Shown here one piece after another: positions 26,501 through 34,458 of a stretch of 41,021 bases of DNA. The translations under genes were made by a program, and so were the position numbers. The notes beneath the pieces were generated by a model. That model had not been told where the DNA came from, searched no databases, and was given only the letters and a program-made list of their open reading frames with translations. The stretch comes from an uncultured Pseudomonadota bacterium (GTDB taxonomy: Bacteria; Pseudomonadota; Alphaproteobacteria; RF32; CAG-239). How positions within the stretch are numbered: the stretch's first letter is position 1; each line of letters begins with the position of its first letter. Location: the NCBI GenBank assembly GCA_949295475.1, contig CASFLC010000085.1:1-41021 (forward strand), given 5' to 3'.

Positions 26501-27653
26501 CTTGTCTGCGTGGACAATGGATGTGCTGTTCAATGTCAAATATGACGAACCGCGCTATCTTCCGGGGTATTCTTTCTCTATGAAAGGAGACATAAACGCT
26601 CCGTTGACGGATGTGGATGTCAGCGCCCTGTTTAATTTGTATAAGAGCCGACAGGATAAAATTGCCGCTCAGGAGAAGGCTGTCGTCGAGGCGGAACAAA
26701 ACCGTCTGAAAAATCTGGCCGGGGAGCAGAAAAAAATTTCCGACGCTTTGTTAAAAGATGTTCAGGAACGATTGATGCCGGATTTGCAACAAAAATTCGA
26801 GGCTGCTTTCAGTGATAAGGCGCGCAGTTCTTACCAGTCTTTGAAACTTCGTCTGGAAGACGAGAGTTCTGCTGCGGCAAAAATTTCAAATCGGGCTTCA
26901 GCTTCGGATTTAACCGATGAAATTATTGCCGGGCTTACCGAAGACAACAGACAAGCGGCCGGTGCGATAGAAAAAATGAGAACGGAGCTGGCATCGGTTT
27001 ATCTGGAAGATATGAAAGAAAAAGCGAAACAATTGTATCAACAGCTGGTTGAAAACTACAACAGATCAAAGACGCTGATGTTTGACTATAACACGGCGCG
27101 GGACGGTTTCGGCGAGAGGCTTTCTCTGATTGTGACCGATTTTGAAATGGACGTGGATGAGAAAATTGCCGGCTGGCGGAAGTTTATTGAAGATAAAAAT
27201 GCTGCTCTGGAGGCGCAAAATAAGGCTATTCTGGATGAATACGCCGTTGTTAAGGAGCAGAATGACGCCGGGGTTCTCAGTACATATAACGACAAACTGG
27301 AAAAAACGGCAGGCAGCGTGGAGGCCGACGTCAAAGCCATGGATGACCAAATTGCCGCATTTAAATCCTATACGGAGGATCGGGTGAAGGAAGAAGAAAA
27401 CAAATATGCACAGATGCTTCGCCGGGAGGAAATCGAACGTAAAGTCGAAGAAAACACAGGTGTTATCAGTATCAAAAAAACCGGAAAAAGCGTAACGGTG
27501 ACACGGGATATAGAAGATATTGAAAAATCCGAGGAGCTGGCTTCTCAGGATAAGGTCAGGGTATTGGATTTTTCGAAGGACAAAGCTGAGCCCGAGCGTC
27601 CGTCCGAACCGGAAACCGGCGTTGTAAAAAGGGGTAGAGTAATCAGGAAATAA
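23511..27653 (+). CDS. Large AsmA-like envelope protein with coiled-coil tail
   Basis: A 1380-residue protein anchored by one N-terminal membrane helix (MKKVLLILVGLTVLAAAGAA), then an AsmA-type beta-rich body: FDGPISFKILPSPYLNASNV, MEIRNLVARLSLMPLL, and a later AsmA C-terminal part (about 840-1050). Relatives (AsmA, TamB, YhdP) form long grooved rods that carry phospholipids between membranes. From about residue 1045 the protein becomes a long charged, helical, Gln/Glu/Lys-rich coiled coil, with a basic tail (KRGRVIRK). That extension is unusual for AsmA. The start is TTG. It diverges from cdd and is followed by a galU-like gene. Confidence 0.87.
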   Translation: MKKVLLILVGLTVLAAAGAAIYIASIDWNQHKDKIAAQFAQATGKQIVFDGPISFKILPSPYLNASNVKIFNAGPRGEPLMEIRNLVARLSLMPLLEGNFDVKRMVLESPVINVEVDDDGHLNWEQGSEKEAEDVAEADIRLNSVGVEKATLNFVYPRYGLVRKIDNLNGEVNAQSLKGPFRIEGNYVKDNDPEGFAISMGRLSESFSTTLNLVFTHPVSKSYVRFDGNFQLSNKVLNGNVIVESEKLKAFVENNFKQVDFKSEYDYPLALTTDIAVNPEQLTLSNMVVKYGETQGAGSMMLPFNDGWDREEGAIKPRMDMAFNFTDFNLDPVVYTVREFIKKYNDENEIYEPNLPLDMLIDLKSVRTVYNGQPVKDFEASFDVIDNIVSVNKLTAVLPGDTNMTLRGDVSSVDSMPFYNLEASFNSSDFLKTLNWMNINPTVAAASTYRKAVGNAKLSGTFNKLSVSPFTLTMDKSSLSGEAGIKFGERVDAMLVAKADMINFDNYINPLPAEEKEKNWSQRMLYRFAQTGFLNDVDLLANLHFDLAIYENMPFEKVDVQANLLNGVMEIEKLSVGSAANALFEASGKLSGFGKTPIYENIKYNLATDDVSALVNKFEFQVPNLNYKQLKKFQSKGIMTGNIDKTAIKAVSKLENLDFTFGGQIDRRNGENYYNGDLEIRHPDFVKMVNDFNLAYNPKTYSLGLFNLKTKFIGTARQFRASPLDFNIGYSSFSGDATYDAGQERPSILTNLKINKFEAERFMTEAASSVSQVPAMKAEAGGEVDFLKRPDWSSARLNYDFYRRFDLSGNFQVGDLSYKGKSLKNAAFDLALVNGNAEFKGIKGDYKGGTLTADATLNMQENPALSLTADLQNIDTSGLGLSGKVYGLSGGTGDYRAVFNADMSSLDNVFKTLKGNLEIKLKGFDVKGWNLADIYADITTRETTDGLVALVKDNLQKGRSPFKEFSGKLDFQDGNFTFSNAALSNNGLKIDVYGGGSLSAWTMDVLFNVKYDEPRYLPGYSFSMKGDINAPLTDVDVSALFNLYKSRQDKIAAQEKAVVEAEQNRLKNLAGEQKKISDALLKDVQERLMPDLQQKFEAAFSDKARSSYQSLKLRLEDESSAAAKISNRASASDLTDEIIAGLTEDNRQAAGAIEKMRTELASVYLEDMKEKAKQLYQQLVENYNRSKTLMFDYNTARDGFGERLSLIVTDFEMDVDEKIAGWRKFIEDKNAALEAQNKAILDEYAVVKEQNDAGVLSTYNDKLEKTAGSVEADVKAMDDQIAAFKSYTEDRVKEEENKYAQMLRREEIERKVEENTGVISIKKTGKSVTVTRDIEDIEKSEELASQDKVRVLDFSKDKAEPERPSEPETGVVKRGRVIRK

Positions 27654-27655
27654 AC

Positions 27656-27683
27656 TTGTCGAATTCTTTTTTTATGTTATATT
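27656..27683 (+). promoter_or_regulatory. Promoter for the galU homologue
   Basis: TTGTCG (27656-27661) and TATATT (27678-27683) with a 16-bp spacer, in an A/T-rich intergenic stretch. The leader is about 40 nt. Confidence 0.5.
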
Positions 27684-27730
27684 CGCCTTATAAATAAAAA
27701 AACATTTTTTATTATTTGGAGTTTTATAAC

Positions 27731-28621
27731 ATGAATAAAAAACCTGAAGTCTGCATTCTTCCCGTTGCAGGATTGTCAACACGCAATCTCCCTTCCACCA
27801 AAGCCCTGCATAAGGGTTTTTTGACGCTGCACAGCAAGCCCGTTATTCAATATGCGGTTGACGCCTGTGCCGAAATCGGCATTAAGGAAGTTGTATTTAT
27901 TTACAGCGACCAATCCTGCAAACATTTGTTTGAAAAGCATTTTTCGCCGTATCCATGGCTGGAAAACCATTTGAAGGAAAAGGGCAAGTTTGATTTGCTG
28001 AAAGTTGTTCAGGACATTATTCCAGAAGGAATGAAGTTTTCTTTTGCCGAACAGTCGGAGCCTAAAGGAAACGGCCATGCGATTTTGATGGCAAAAGACA
28101 TTGTCGGCGACAGAGATTTTGTGGTGATGTGGCCGGACGATGTTTATGTTAATCTGCACGGCAAGGGGGTTTTGGCTCAGTTGCTTGATGTTTACAACGA
28201 ATACGGCGGTATGGTTGAAAATATTATGGAGTTTCCCCGGGAACAGATGGTTCGTTACGGTGCGCTTATCGGCGCGGTGCGCGACGGACGGATTGTTCAT
28301 GCCAAGGGAAAAATCGAAAAGCCGGCGCTGGAAGATGTTCCTTCTAATTACGCCAGCATGGGACCTTATATTCTTCCCAATGAAATTATGGATATTCTTC
28401 CGGAAGTTAAGAAAGGCAATAACGGTGAAATTAATCTGGCGGACGCCATGGGGTTGGCTGCGGAGAGAGGTATGAAACTGACCGGGGTGTTGTGTGACGC
28501 TATTCGTTTTGATTGCGGTACCAATAAGGATTTGGAGAGAGCCAATCTTAAACTCAGTTTGATGGAAGATCCGGATTTGCGGGTCTATTGTACCGAGTTG
28601 CTGAATACCATGTTGGTTTGA
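27731..28621 (+). CDS. Divergent GalU-like nucleotidyltransferase
   Basis: A 296-residue nucleotidyltransferase of the UTP-glucose-1-phosphate uridylyltransferase class; GalU makes UDP-glucose for envelope sugars. The fold is clear: VCILPVAGLSTRNLPSTKAL, KPVIQYAVDAC, EPKGNGHAIL, VMWPDDVYV, MEFPREQMVRYGAL, IEKPALEDVPSNYASMGPYI, and RFDCGTNKD. However, the nucleotide-binding signature of GalU, GLGTRxLPxTKAxPKEM, reads GLSTRNLPSTKALHKGF here, so Gly and the PKE triplet are changed. It may have a different substrate or be a second copy. GGAG precedes the ATG at 27731; the frame opens earlier at a TTG. Confidence 0.86.
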   Translation: MNKKPEVCILPVAGLSTRNLPSTKALHKGFLTLHSKPVIQYAVDACAEIGIKEVVFIYSDQSCKHLFEKHFSPYPWLENHLKEKGKFDLLKVVQDIIPEGMKFSFAEQSEPKGNGHAILMAKDIVGDRDFVVMWPDDVYVNLHGKGVLAQLLDVYNEYGGMVENIMEFPREQMVRYGALIGAVRDGRIVHAKGKIEKPALEDVPSNYASMGPYILPNEIMDILPEVKKGNNGEINLADAMGLAAERGMKLTGVLCDAIRFDCGTNKDLERANLKLSLMEDPDLRVYCTELLNTMLV

Positions 28622-28632
28622 AACCTGTTATG

Positions 28633-28670
28633 AAAAATCCTCTCTCCGATGTCAGGAGAGAGGATTTTTT
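28633..28670. terminator. Bidirectional terminator between the galU homologue and infA
   Basis: A perfect 15-bp stem, AAAAATCCTCTCTCC (28633-28647) with GGAGAGAGGATTTTT (28655-28669), and a 7-base loop. The A and T flanks suit both convergent genes. Confidence 0.93.
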
Positions 28671-28679
28671 TGTATCCGG

Positions 28680-28901
28680 TTAATCTTTGTGGCGGAAGGT
28701 AATGCGGCCTTTGGTAAGGTCATAGGGCGTCATTTCAATGTCGACTTTGTCTCCGACCATGACGCGGATACGAAATTTGCGCATTTTTCCGGCGGTGTGA
28801 GCCAGAATTTCGACGCCGTTTTCCAGTCGTACCCGGAACATGGCATTAGGAAGCTTTTCAATGACTTCTCCGCTTAGTTCCAGAAGCTCTTCTTTACTCA
28901 T
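28680..28901 (-). CDS. infA: Translation initiation factor IF-1
   Basis: A 73-residue S1/OB-fold protein that blocks the ribosomal A site during initiation. The IF-1 core is intact: [50 protein letters not shown] and FRHKD. AAGGAAT precedes the ATG. It stands between the sensor kinase and the terminator, not in a ribosomal-protein cluster. Confidence 0.97.
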   Translation of the reverse strand: MSKEELLELSGEVIEKLPNAMFRVRLENGVEILAHTAGKMRKFRIRVMVGDKVDIEMTPYDLTKGRITFRHKD

Positions 28902-28942
28902 AAAATATTCCTTTTTTATTTATGTTGTCAGTATTATTAAAC

Positions 28943-30631
28943 CTATAATTTCTTTTTGGCAAGATTTTTTATCGGCGGAAATGACAGCGTAAAGCAACTT
29001 CCAGTGCCGACTTTACTTTTGACGCGGATATGTCCGCCGAATTTTTCTACGATGGATTTAGATATTGACAAGCCCAAGCCGTTGCCTTTTTGCGTACTGT
29101 CATGTCCGTCGGAAAAGAACGGATCAAAAATACGATTCAGGTTTTCCGGCGGAATTCCCACGCCGGTATCTGCAAAAGATATTTTGACGCCGCGGGCGTT
29201 TTTTTTGATTTCTATATTTATTTCGCCTTTGTCTTCAATGGCTTTGAGGGCGTTGAGGATAATATTAATTGCCACCATTTTAAAATCGGCCTCGTTTCCG
29301 AAAATACAGGCGGGTTCTTTGGGCGGTACGAAGGAAATGTTGATGCCTTTGCTTTTGGCCTCAAAGTCAAGCAGGGCAATGACGTCTTCGACGGCGGCCG
29401 CACAGTTTATTTTTTGTTCGCCGTCGCTGTTGCTGCGGGTCAATTTTAAAAGACGTTCGGGAACATCAATGCAGTTGAGCAACTCGTTGTAAATCAGGGT
29501 AAGATGTTTCTTTTCTTCATCGTCGTCGGGGCGTTTGGCATAAAATTTGTCAATCAGGCGTTCGGTAATAATGCGCAACGCGCCAAGGTGATTTTTAATC
29601 TCATGGGCAATTGAAGTAGAAAGGAAACCCAGAGAAGACAATTTTTGCTGATGAGAGAAATTGATGTCATCGCTCAAGTCACGGATTGATTCAACGATAT
29701 ATTTTTCTTTGCCGGTGTGGTGCAGCGGGGCAGCGTTGATTGACAAGTGTCGGGAAGGATGCCCGCAGAATTGCTGAATAACTTTGATGTTATCCTGCTT
29801 GTTTTTGAGAATGGCCTGAACGGGGCAGTACTGTTTTTCCCGGGAGCAGGGAATGTTCAGATTTTGAGACGCCTGGTGGCATTTGGTATATTTGGCCTGA
29901 CTGCCGCCGACTTGTTTGCGGTAGGCCTTGTTTGAGATGATAATGTTGTAGTTTTTATCAATAACGCGGATGCCGTCGGGGATGCTGTCAATCAGTGCTT
30001 GCAAAAATGCTTCCTGTTCTTTGGCCTCGGAAATAAATTTGCGCAGATTGTCAAGCATGTTGTTAAACGTTATAGTCAGAAAATACAGTTCGTCGGTGAA
30101 TTTTGGGCGCTTTTGGTTTTCTATTCGAACGGAAAGGTCTCCCTGTGAGACTTTTTGAGAAACGTCGGTGATTTTGTTGATCGGGTAAAGAATCCACCAG
30201 TTAATCAGGTATCCCAGAAAGAAAATGGCCAGAATAATCAGAATCGAACTGATGCCCAAGATTTTCATACTTTCGCTGATGGCTCTGTACCGTTCGTCAA
30301 AACTACGGGTGTTTTCCCGGATTTGCTTTTGTTCCAACGACAGAAGCTTGATTTGTTTTTCGTCGTTGGCGTCGGTTGAGATACTTGTCAGAATGCCCGG
30401 GGTGACGCTTATCTCAGGGTGATTGGCTATAATTCTTCGGAATTCTTTAGTGATATTGATATTGCGGTACAAAAGATCGATATATTGCTGGTTTCGCTGA
30501 ATGGAGTAGTTTTGTTCTTCCTGAATTTTGTTGCCGTATACGATGTAAAAGGTATATACAAAGATTATTGAGGTTATCAAAAACAGCGAAAAAATACTGT
30601 AGATAATCTTTTTATTCAGACTGACAAACAT
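28943..30631 (-). CDS. Membrane sensor histidine kinase with Cys-rich PAS region
   Basis: A 562-residue kinase. Two membrane helices (about 9-32 and 124-148) flank a periplasmic sensor region of about 90 residues. A HAMP domain (147-200), a PAS domain (about 208-325), a HisKA dimerisation domain with phosphoacceptor H343 (AHEIKNHLGAL), and an ATPase domain with N460, DTGVGIP and GNGLGLS follow. The PAS holds a C-H-x9-P-C-x6-C-P pattern (C251, H252, C262, C269) plus C289, which suggests metal or redox sensing. No response regulator is adjacent; the NarL-type one at 7 kb is a guess. AGAGG precedes the ATG. Confidence 0.93.
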   Translation of the reverse strand: MFVSLNKKIIYSIFSLFLITSIIFVYTFYIVYGNKIQEEQNYSIQRNQQYIDLLYRNINITKEFRRIIANHPEISVTPGILTSISTDANDEKQIKLLSLEQKQIRENTRSFDERYRAISESMKILGISSILIILAIFFLGYLINWWILYPINKITDVSQKVSQGDLSVRIENQKRPKFTDELYFLTITFNNMLDNLRKFISEAKEQEAFLQALIDSIPDGIRVIDKNYNIIISNKAYRKQVGGSQAKYTKCHQASQNLNIPCSREKQYCPVQAILKNKQDNIKVIQQFCGHPSRHLSINAAPLHHTGKEKYIVESIRDLSDDINFSHQQKLSSLGFLSTSIAHEIKNHLGALRIITERLIDKFYAKRPDDDEEKKHLTLIYNELLNCIDVPERLLKLTRSNSDGEQKINCAAAVEDVIALLDFEAKSKGINISFVPPKEPACIFGNEADFKMVAINIILNALKAIEDKGEINIEIKKNARGVKISFADTGVGIPPENLNRIFDPFFSDGHDSTQKGNGLGLSISKSIVEKFGGHIRVKSKVGTGSCFTLSFPPIKNLAKKKL

Positions 30632-30659
30632 GGGGCCTCTTTCTGTTTTTAACGGGCTT

Positions 30660-30688
30660 TTGTTAGCTAATATTTAAGAATTATAGCA
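30660..30688. promoter_or_regulatory. Overlapping divergent promoters
   Basis: Minus strand: extended -10 TGCTATAAT (plus 30680-30688), leader about 42 nt to the kinase ATG. Plus strand: TTGTTA (30660-30665) and TATAGC (30682-30687), 16-bp spacer, for the small gene at 30725. The two -10 boxes overlap, so polymerases would compete. Confidence 0.5.
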
Positions 30689-30724
30689 GTAAAGTGTTTC
30701 TAAATTATAAACAGAGTGAGAAAG

Positions 30725-30949
30725 ATGCCAAACAGAATAAATTGGGATGAGCTGTCGCCGGATTTACGCGAAGAAATGAGCGAATGGAACGATGATAATT
30801 TTGCTTTTATCAAGCACGCCATGTATGAAGGACGCTATATGTGGTTGATTTATGCCGCGGACGGAGAACGGATTGCCGCAACAGACGACAGGGATTTTGC
30901 TTTTATTATGGCCCGGCAGAATGACTTGACGCCTTTGAGCGTTCATTGA
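30725..30949 (+). CDS. Small hypothetical protein
   Basis: A 74-residue acidic protein of unknown function with a central aromatic block (YMWLIYAADGERIAAT) that looks like a short beta hairpin, then DRDFAFIMARQNDLTPLSVH. There is no signal peptide. The ATG at 30725 has a weak GAGTGAG ahead; the GTG at 30716 has nothing better. A stem-loop terminator follows, supporting an independent gene. A divergent promoter with the kinase gene might link their control. Confidence 0.65.
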   Translation: MPNRINWDELSPDLREEMSEWNDDNFAFIKHAMYEGRYMWLIYAADGERIAATDDRDFAFIMARQNDLTPLSVH

Positions 30950-30975
30950 TTCCGGTTCGAATCTGCAAAAAAAAC

Positions 30976-31001
30976 AAGCCCCGCTGCCGGGGCTTATTTT
31001 A
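30976..31001. terminator. Terminator between the small gene and ptsN
   Basis: AAGCCCCG (30976-30983), loop CTGC, CGGGGCTT (30988-30995), then a T-rich tail. An A8 tract with one C upstream lets it work toward ptsN too. Confidence 0.82.
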
Positions 31002-31448
31002 TTCGTGATTGTTAATCAACGCGTATATTTCCAACGGATTGGACATTTGGCGCAGTCGATCACATAAAGATTCGTCTTTGAGAATTCTGGAAAGCTGAGC
31101 CAAAGCCGTCAGATGATCGGCACCGCTGTTTTCCGGGGAAAGTAGCGCAAATACCAAATCAACAGGTTTGTCGTCAATTGCATCGAAATCCAACGGGGAC
31201 GCCAGTCGCACAAAAATCGCATGGACTTTGTCCAGATTGGCAAAGCGTCCGTGCGGCAACGCCGTCCCGCCTCCGAAACCGGTCGAACCCAGATTTTCGC
31301 GCTCCAAAAAGGCATCGAAAATCGTCCGTTCATCCAAACCGGTAATCTTAGCGGCATGTTCGGCCAGAGTTTGCAGCAATTCACGCTTTGTATTTGCTTT
31401 AATGCCGATAAAAACGTTTTTTTCGGTCATTATTTCAGATATATTCAT
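30999..31448 (-). CDS. ptsN: Nitrogen-regulatory PTS protein EIIA-Ntr
   Basis: A 149-residue EIIA-Ntr. It takes phosphate from NPr on H66 (GGTALPHGRF), the invariant active site, and regulates potassium uptake, stringent response and nitrogen-linked genes in relatives. The flanking motifs (LERENLGSTGFGG, VHAIFVRLASPLDF) are intact. It is the last gene of the kdsD-to-ptsN block, about 27 bp after hpf. AGAGG lies 11 bases before the ATG. No ptsO/ptsH (NPr) or ptsP is in the window. Confidence 0.95.
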   Translation of the reverse strand: MNISEIMTEKNVFIGIKANTKRELLQTLAEHAAKITGLDERTIFDAFLERENLGSTGFGGGTALPHGRFANLDKVHAIFVRLASPLDFDAIDDKPVDLVFALLSPENSGADHLTALAQLSRILKDESLCDRLRQMSNPLEIYALINNHE

Positions 31449-31475
31449 AAGCTTGACGCCTCTTGTCTATTAAAA

Positions 31476-32039
31476 CTAATTTTCGCTTTTCGGTTCAACC
31501 CAGCCGATATTGCCGTCTTTGCGGCGATATACCATGTTGAAGTTGCCGTTGGCGCTGTTTTTGAACATCAGGGCGTTTTCGTTGTTAAGGTCCATATACA
31601 TAACGGCTTCGGAAACTGTGCAAACCGGAATATTGGCTTCCAGCTCGGCAATCGTCAGCGGTGCATCGTCAATGTCAATTTCTTCGGCGTCTTCGTTCAG
31701 AGAGAAGACGGCTTCATTGGCAATCTCGGCCAGGCCGGTTTTGCCTTTATGGTCATTTAATTTGGTTTTGTGGCGGCGCAGACGGGTTGCGATGTGCTGA
31801 TTGGCATCGTCAAAAGCCGAATAAGGATCGCCTGCCGAACCGGTCCCTTTCAGGATAATGTTTTTCGCAGGATGAACCGTTACTTCCGCAGTGAAAGTGT
31901 CGGCTGATTTGGTGAAATAGACATTGCAGCTGACCGGCGCGGGGAAGTATTTGTTGACTACGTTCAGGACGTTTTCTTCAACGTGGTTGCGGAGTCTGTC
32001 TCCGATATCAACTTGATTTCCAGATAATGTAATTTTCAT
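31476..32039 (-). CDS. hpf: Ribosome hibernation-promoting factor (long form)
   Basis: A 187-residue long-form HPF (sigma-54 modulation family). The N-terminal S30AE domain (about 1-100) binds the 30S decoding region, and the C-terminal domain (about 128-187, PVCTVSEAVMYMDLNNENAL and VYRRKDGNIGWVEP) dimerises to join two 70S ribosomes into 100S particles. AAGGAAG precedes the ATG at 32039; an in-frame ATG at 32054 lacks a site. It has its own promoter after rpoN, and a short inverted repeat (CAAAAGA 32077-32083, TCTTTTG 32094-32100) lies in its leader. Confidence 0.94.
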   Translation of the reverse strand: MKITLSGNQVDIGDRLRNHVEENVLNVVNKYFPAPVSCNVYFTKSADTFTAEVTVHPAKNIILKGTGSAGDPYSAFDDANQHIATRLRRHKTKLNDHKGKTGLAEIANEAVFSLNEDAEEIDIDDAPLTIAELEANIPVCTVSEAVMYMDLNNENALMFKNSANGNFNMVYRRKDGNIGWVEPKSEN

Positions 32040-32126
32040 GATTCTTCCTTGCATTAAATTATTACGGTTTTGATTACAAAAGACATGTTACTATCTTTTG
32101 ATTTACTTTTCAATCTGAAATCTGAG

Positions 32127-32153
32127 ATAATACCAAAACGCTCCAAAAGTCAA
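32127..32153 (-). promoter_or_regulatory. Promoter for hpf-ptsN
   Basis: On the minus strand, TTGACT (plus 32148-32153) and TATTAT (plus 32127-32132) with 15-bp spacing and an upstream TGG (extended -10, TGGTATTAT). It gives a leader of about 80 nt. Confidence 0.5.
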
Positions 32154-32181
32154 CATAAAACTCTTCCGATGTCTGGGAACG

Positions 32182-33672
32182 TTATTTTTTTAGACGTTTT
32201 TGGCGTTTGCGTTCGGCGGAAGTCGGCAGTTTCATGGCTTCGCGGTACTTGGCAACGGTGCGGCGGGCGATTTTTATGCCTTCCCCGGCCAAAAGTTCCA
32301 CCAATTTGTCGTCAGACAAAATGTTTTGAGGCTCTTCTTCGGTTATCAGTTGTTTGATTTTGTGTTTGATGGTTGTGGTCGAGGTTTCTTCGTCGCCGGT
32401 ATAAGTTCCGGCGGCTTGGGAGAAAAAGTATTTGAGTTCAAACAGTCCGCGCGGCGTTTGCATATATTTGCGGGCCGTGACGCGGCTGACGGTGCTTTCG
32501 TGCATTTCCAGATTGTAGGCAATATCTTTGAGAGACATGGGTTTCAGGTGTTCAATGCCATATTCAAAAAAATCCCGCTGAAGACGGACGATTTCTTCGC
32601 TGACCCGCAGAATGGCTGTGGCGCGCTGATGCATGGACCGAATGAGAAAGCCGGCATGGCCAAGATTGTCTTTAAGATAACGCCGGGCATTTTTGTCATT
32701 GCCGCTGCGATTCAGAATTTCGCTGTAGTAACGGCGGTTTATCAAAAGTCTGGGCAGAGAGAGGGTGTTCAGCTCCACCTGATAGCCACCGAACCGGTCG
32801 CGCCGGACAAAAACATCGGGGATGACGTAGGCGGTTATGTCGTTTTGGCAGGCGGCAGCTGGTTTGGGTTGAAGCGATTTAATGTCGGCAATCATGGAGG
32901 CCAAATCTTCAGCGTCGGCATTGCATAGTTTCTGCAATTCTTTGAATTTGCGTGCGGCCAGCAAATCCAGGTGGTCCAGCAGGCAGGCCATTGCCGGGTC
33001 AAAGCGGTTGATGTCTTTGAGTTGGATGCTCAGGCACTCGGCCAGGTTTTCCGCGAAAAGGCCGGATGGTTCAAAATTTTTCATTTGTTCCAGAATTTGG
33101 TGCACTTCCCGGGGAGGCGCTTTGAGAGTTCGGGCTATGTCATCGGTCTGTCCGCGAAAATAACCGGCATCGTCAAGATACTGGCTCAGGTGCCGGGCGA
33201 TGATTTTTTGCCGGGGAGAGGAAAAAGTTTGTTCTATTTGCTCGTCAATCAGCCGGTAAAGCGAGGGAGAATCCGCCAGCTTTTGCTCATAGAAGTCAAA
33301 ATTTTCATCGGCAGCGGCGGATTTGCGTTTAGCGTAATCTTCCCATGCATAATCATTACCGTTATCGTAGCCTTCCCGATCGCTGGCATAGTCGTCAAAC
33401 TGATTGTCGCAATCTATGTCCGGCGTATAATCGTCTTCCGGTTCCGGCAAACGGTTGTCATCATAGTCGTCTATGGTTGGCGGTGTTTCTCCGGAGGCAT
33501 CATCTTCCCGAGAGTCTTCTTTTTCGAGCAGGGGATTGTTGTTTAGCTCCTGTTCAATTAATTCGTTCAGCTCCAGATTTGATAACTGGAGCAGGTTAAT
33601 GGCCTGACGCAGCCGGGGCGTCATCAATAAAGATTGCGACTGCCGTATTTCCAGTTTGGGAGTCAGAGCCAT
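32182..33672 (-). CDS. rpoN: RNA polymerase sigma-54 factor
   Basis: A 496-residue sigma-54, needed for enhancer-dependent promoters. Region I (QSLLMTPRLRQAINLLQLS, then NNNPLLE) interacts with activators. An acidic region II (about 57-130, many Asp/Glu/Tyr) follows. The helix-turn-helix (LKDIAYNLEMHESTVSRVT) and the RpoN box (ARRTVAKYR, 469-477), which read the -12 and -24 elements, are intact. It lies 42 bp after lptB. The SD is weak (CCGGGAT). No enhancer-binding activator is in the window. Confidence 0.97.
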   Translation of the reverse strand: MALTPKLEIRQSQSLLMTPRLRQAINLLQLSNLELNELIEQELNNNPLLEKEDSREDDASGETPPTIDDYDDNRLPEPEDDYTPDIDCDNQFDDYASDREGYDNGNDYAWEDYAKRKSAAADENFDFYEQKLADSPSLYRLIDEQIEQTFSSPRQKIIARHLSQYLDDAGYFRGQTDDIARTLKAPPREVHQILEQMKNFEPSGLFAENLAECLSIQLKDINRFDPAMACLLDHLDLLAARKFKELQKLCNADAEDLASMIADIKSLQPKPAAACQNDITAYVIPDVFVRRDRFGGYQVELNTLSLPRLLINRRYYSEILNRSGNDKNARRYLKDNLGHAGFLIRSMHQRATAILRVSEEIVRLQRDFFEYGIEHLKPMSLKDIAYNLEMHESTVSRVTARKYMQTPRGLFELKYFFSQAAGTYTGDEETSTTTIKHKIKQLITEEEPQNILSDDKLVELLAGEGIKIARRTVAKYREAMKLPTSAERKRQKRLKK

Positions 33673-33714
33673 GTTTGTTAATCCCGGTTAAACTTGAACT
33701 GATATTCAGTTTTG

Positions 33715-34458
33715 TCAAAGGGAGAAATTGTCGCCAAGATAAACCGTACGTACTTCTTTGCTTGAAACAATCTCATCGGGCGAGCCTTCCATCAAAACCG
33801 TTCCGCCGTGTAAGATATATGCCCGGTCCGTAATATCAAGGGTTTCGCGCACGTTATGGTCGGTAATCAATACGCCGAGCCCCCGGTGCTTTAACTGGGA
33901 AACCAGGTTACGGATTTCTCCGACGGCAATCGGATCAATTCCCGCCAGAGGTTCGTCAAGCAGAATATAATGCGGCTGGCTGGCTAATGCCCGGGCAATT
34001 TCCAGACGCCGCCGCTCGCCGCCGGACAAGGCGATGGCCGGGCTTTTGCGCAAATGGGCAATTGAAAATTCTGAAAGCAGTTCCTCCAACATGGTTTCCC
34101 GTTTGCTTTCGTTTTCAATCACAATTTCCAAAACAGCCTTGATATTGTCTTCCACGCTCAGGGAGCGGAAAATGGACGCTTCCTGCGGCAGGTAGCCGAT
34201 ACCCATGCGGGCGCGGCGGTACATCGGCAGGTCGGTGATGTCCTGTCCGTCAATGTGCACGTCGCCGTAATCCGGCGTAATCAGCCCGGTAACGCAGTAA
34301 AAGCATGTGGTTTTCCCGGCGCCGTTGGGACCGAGCAGACCAACAGCTTCGCCGCGGCGGACATTCAGAGATACATTGCGCAGTACCGGCCGGTTTTTAT
34401 ATTTTTTGCCGATATTGAAAACTTCAAGTTTTGACTCTGCTGTGTAGGAGGTGCTCAT
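33715..34458 (-). CDS. lptB: LPS export ABC transporter ATPase LptB
   Basis: A 247-residue cytoplasmic ATPase that powers lipopolysaccharide extraction with LptF/LptG. It has Walker A (GPNGAGKTT, 43-51), Q-loop Q92, signature LSGGE (144-148), Walker B ILLDEP (165-170) and the D-loop/switch region (AGIDPIAV, TDHNVRETL). The ATG overlaps the lptA stop by four bases (ATGA). lptF and lptG are not in the window. Confidence 0.97.
   Translation of the reverse strand: MSTSYTAESKLEVFNIGKKYKNRPVLRNVSLNVRRGEAVGLLGPNGAGKTTCFYCVTGLITPDYGDVHIDGQDITDLPMYRRARMGIGYLPQEASIFRSLSVEDNIKAVLEIVIENESKRETMLEELLSEFSIAHLRKSPAIALSGGERRRLEIARALASQPHYILLDEPLAGIDPIAVGEIRNLVSQLKHRGLGVLITDHNVRETLDITDRAYILHGGTVLMEGSPDEIVSSKEVRTVYLGDNFSL

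Noticed and set aside
33960-33990. GGCTGGCTGGCTAATG in lptB resembles the repeat GGCTGGTGGCTAA near 13.9 kb.
   Set aside because: It encodes conserved LptB residues, and the similarity is short and within a GGCT-rich run, so it is probably coincidence.
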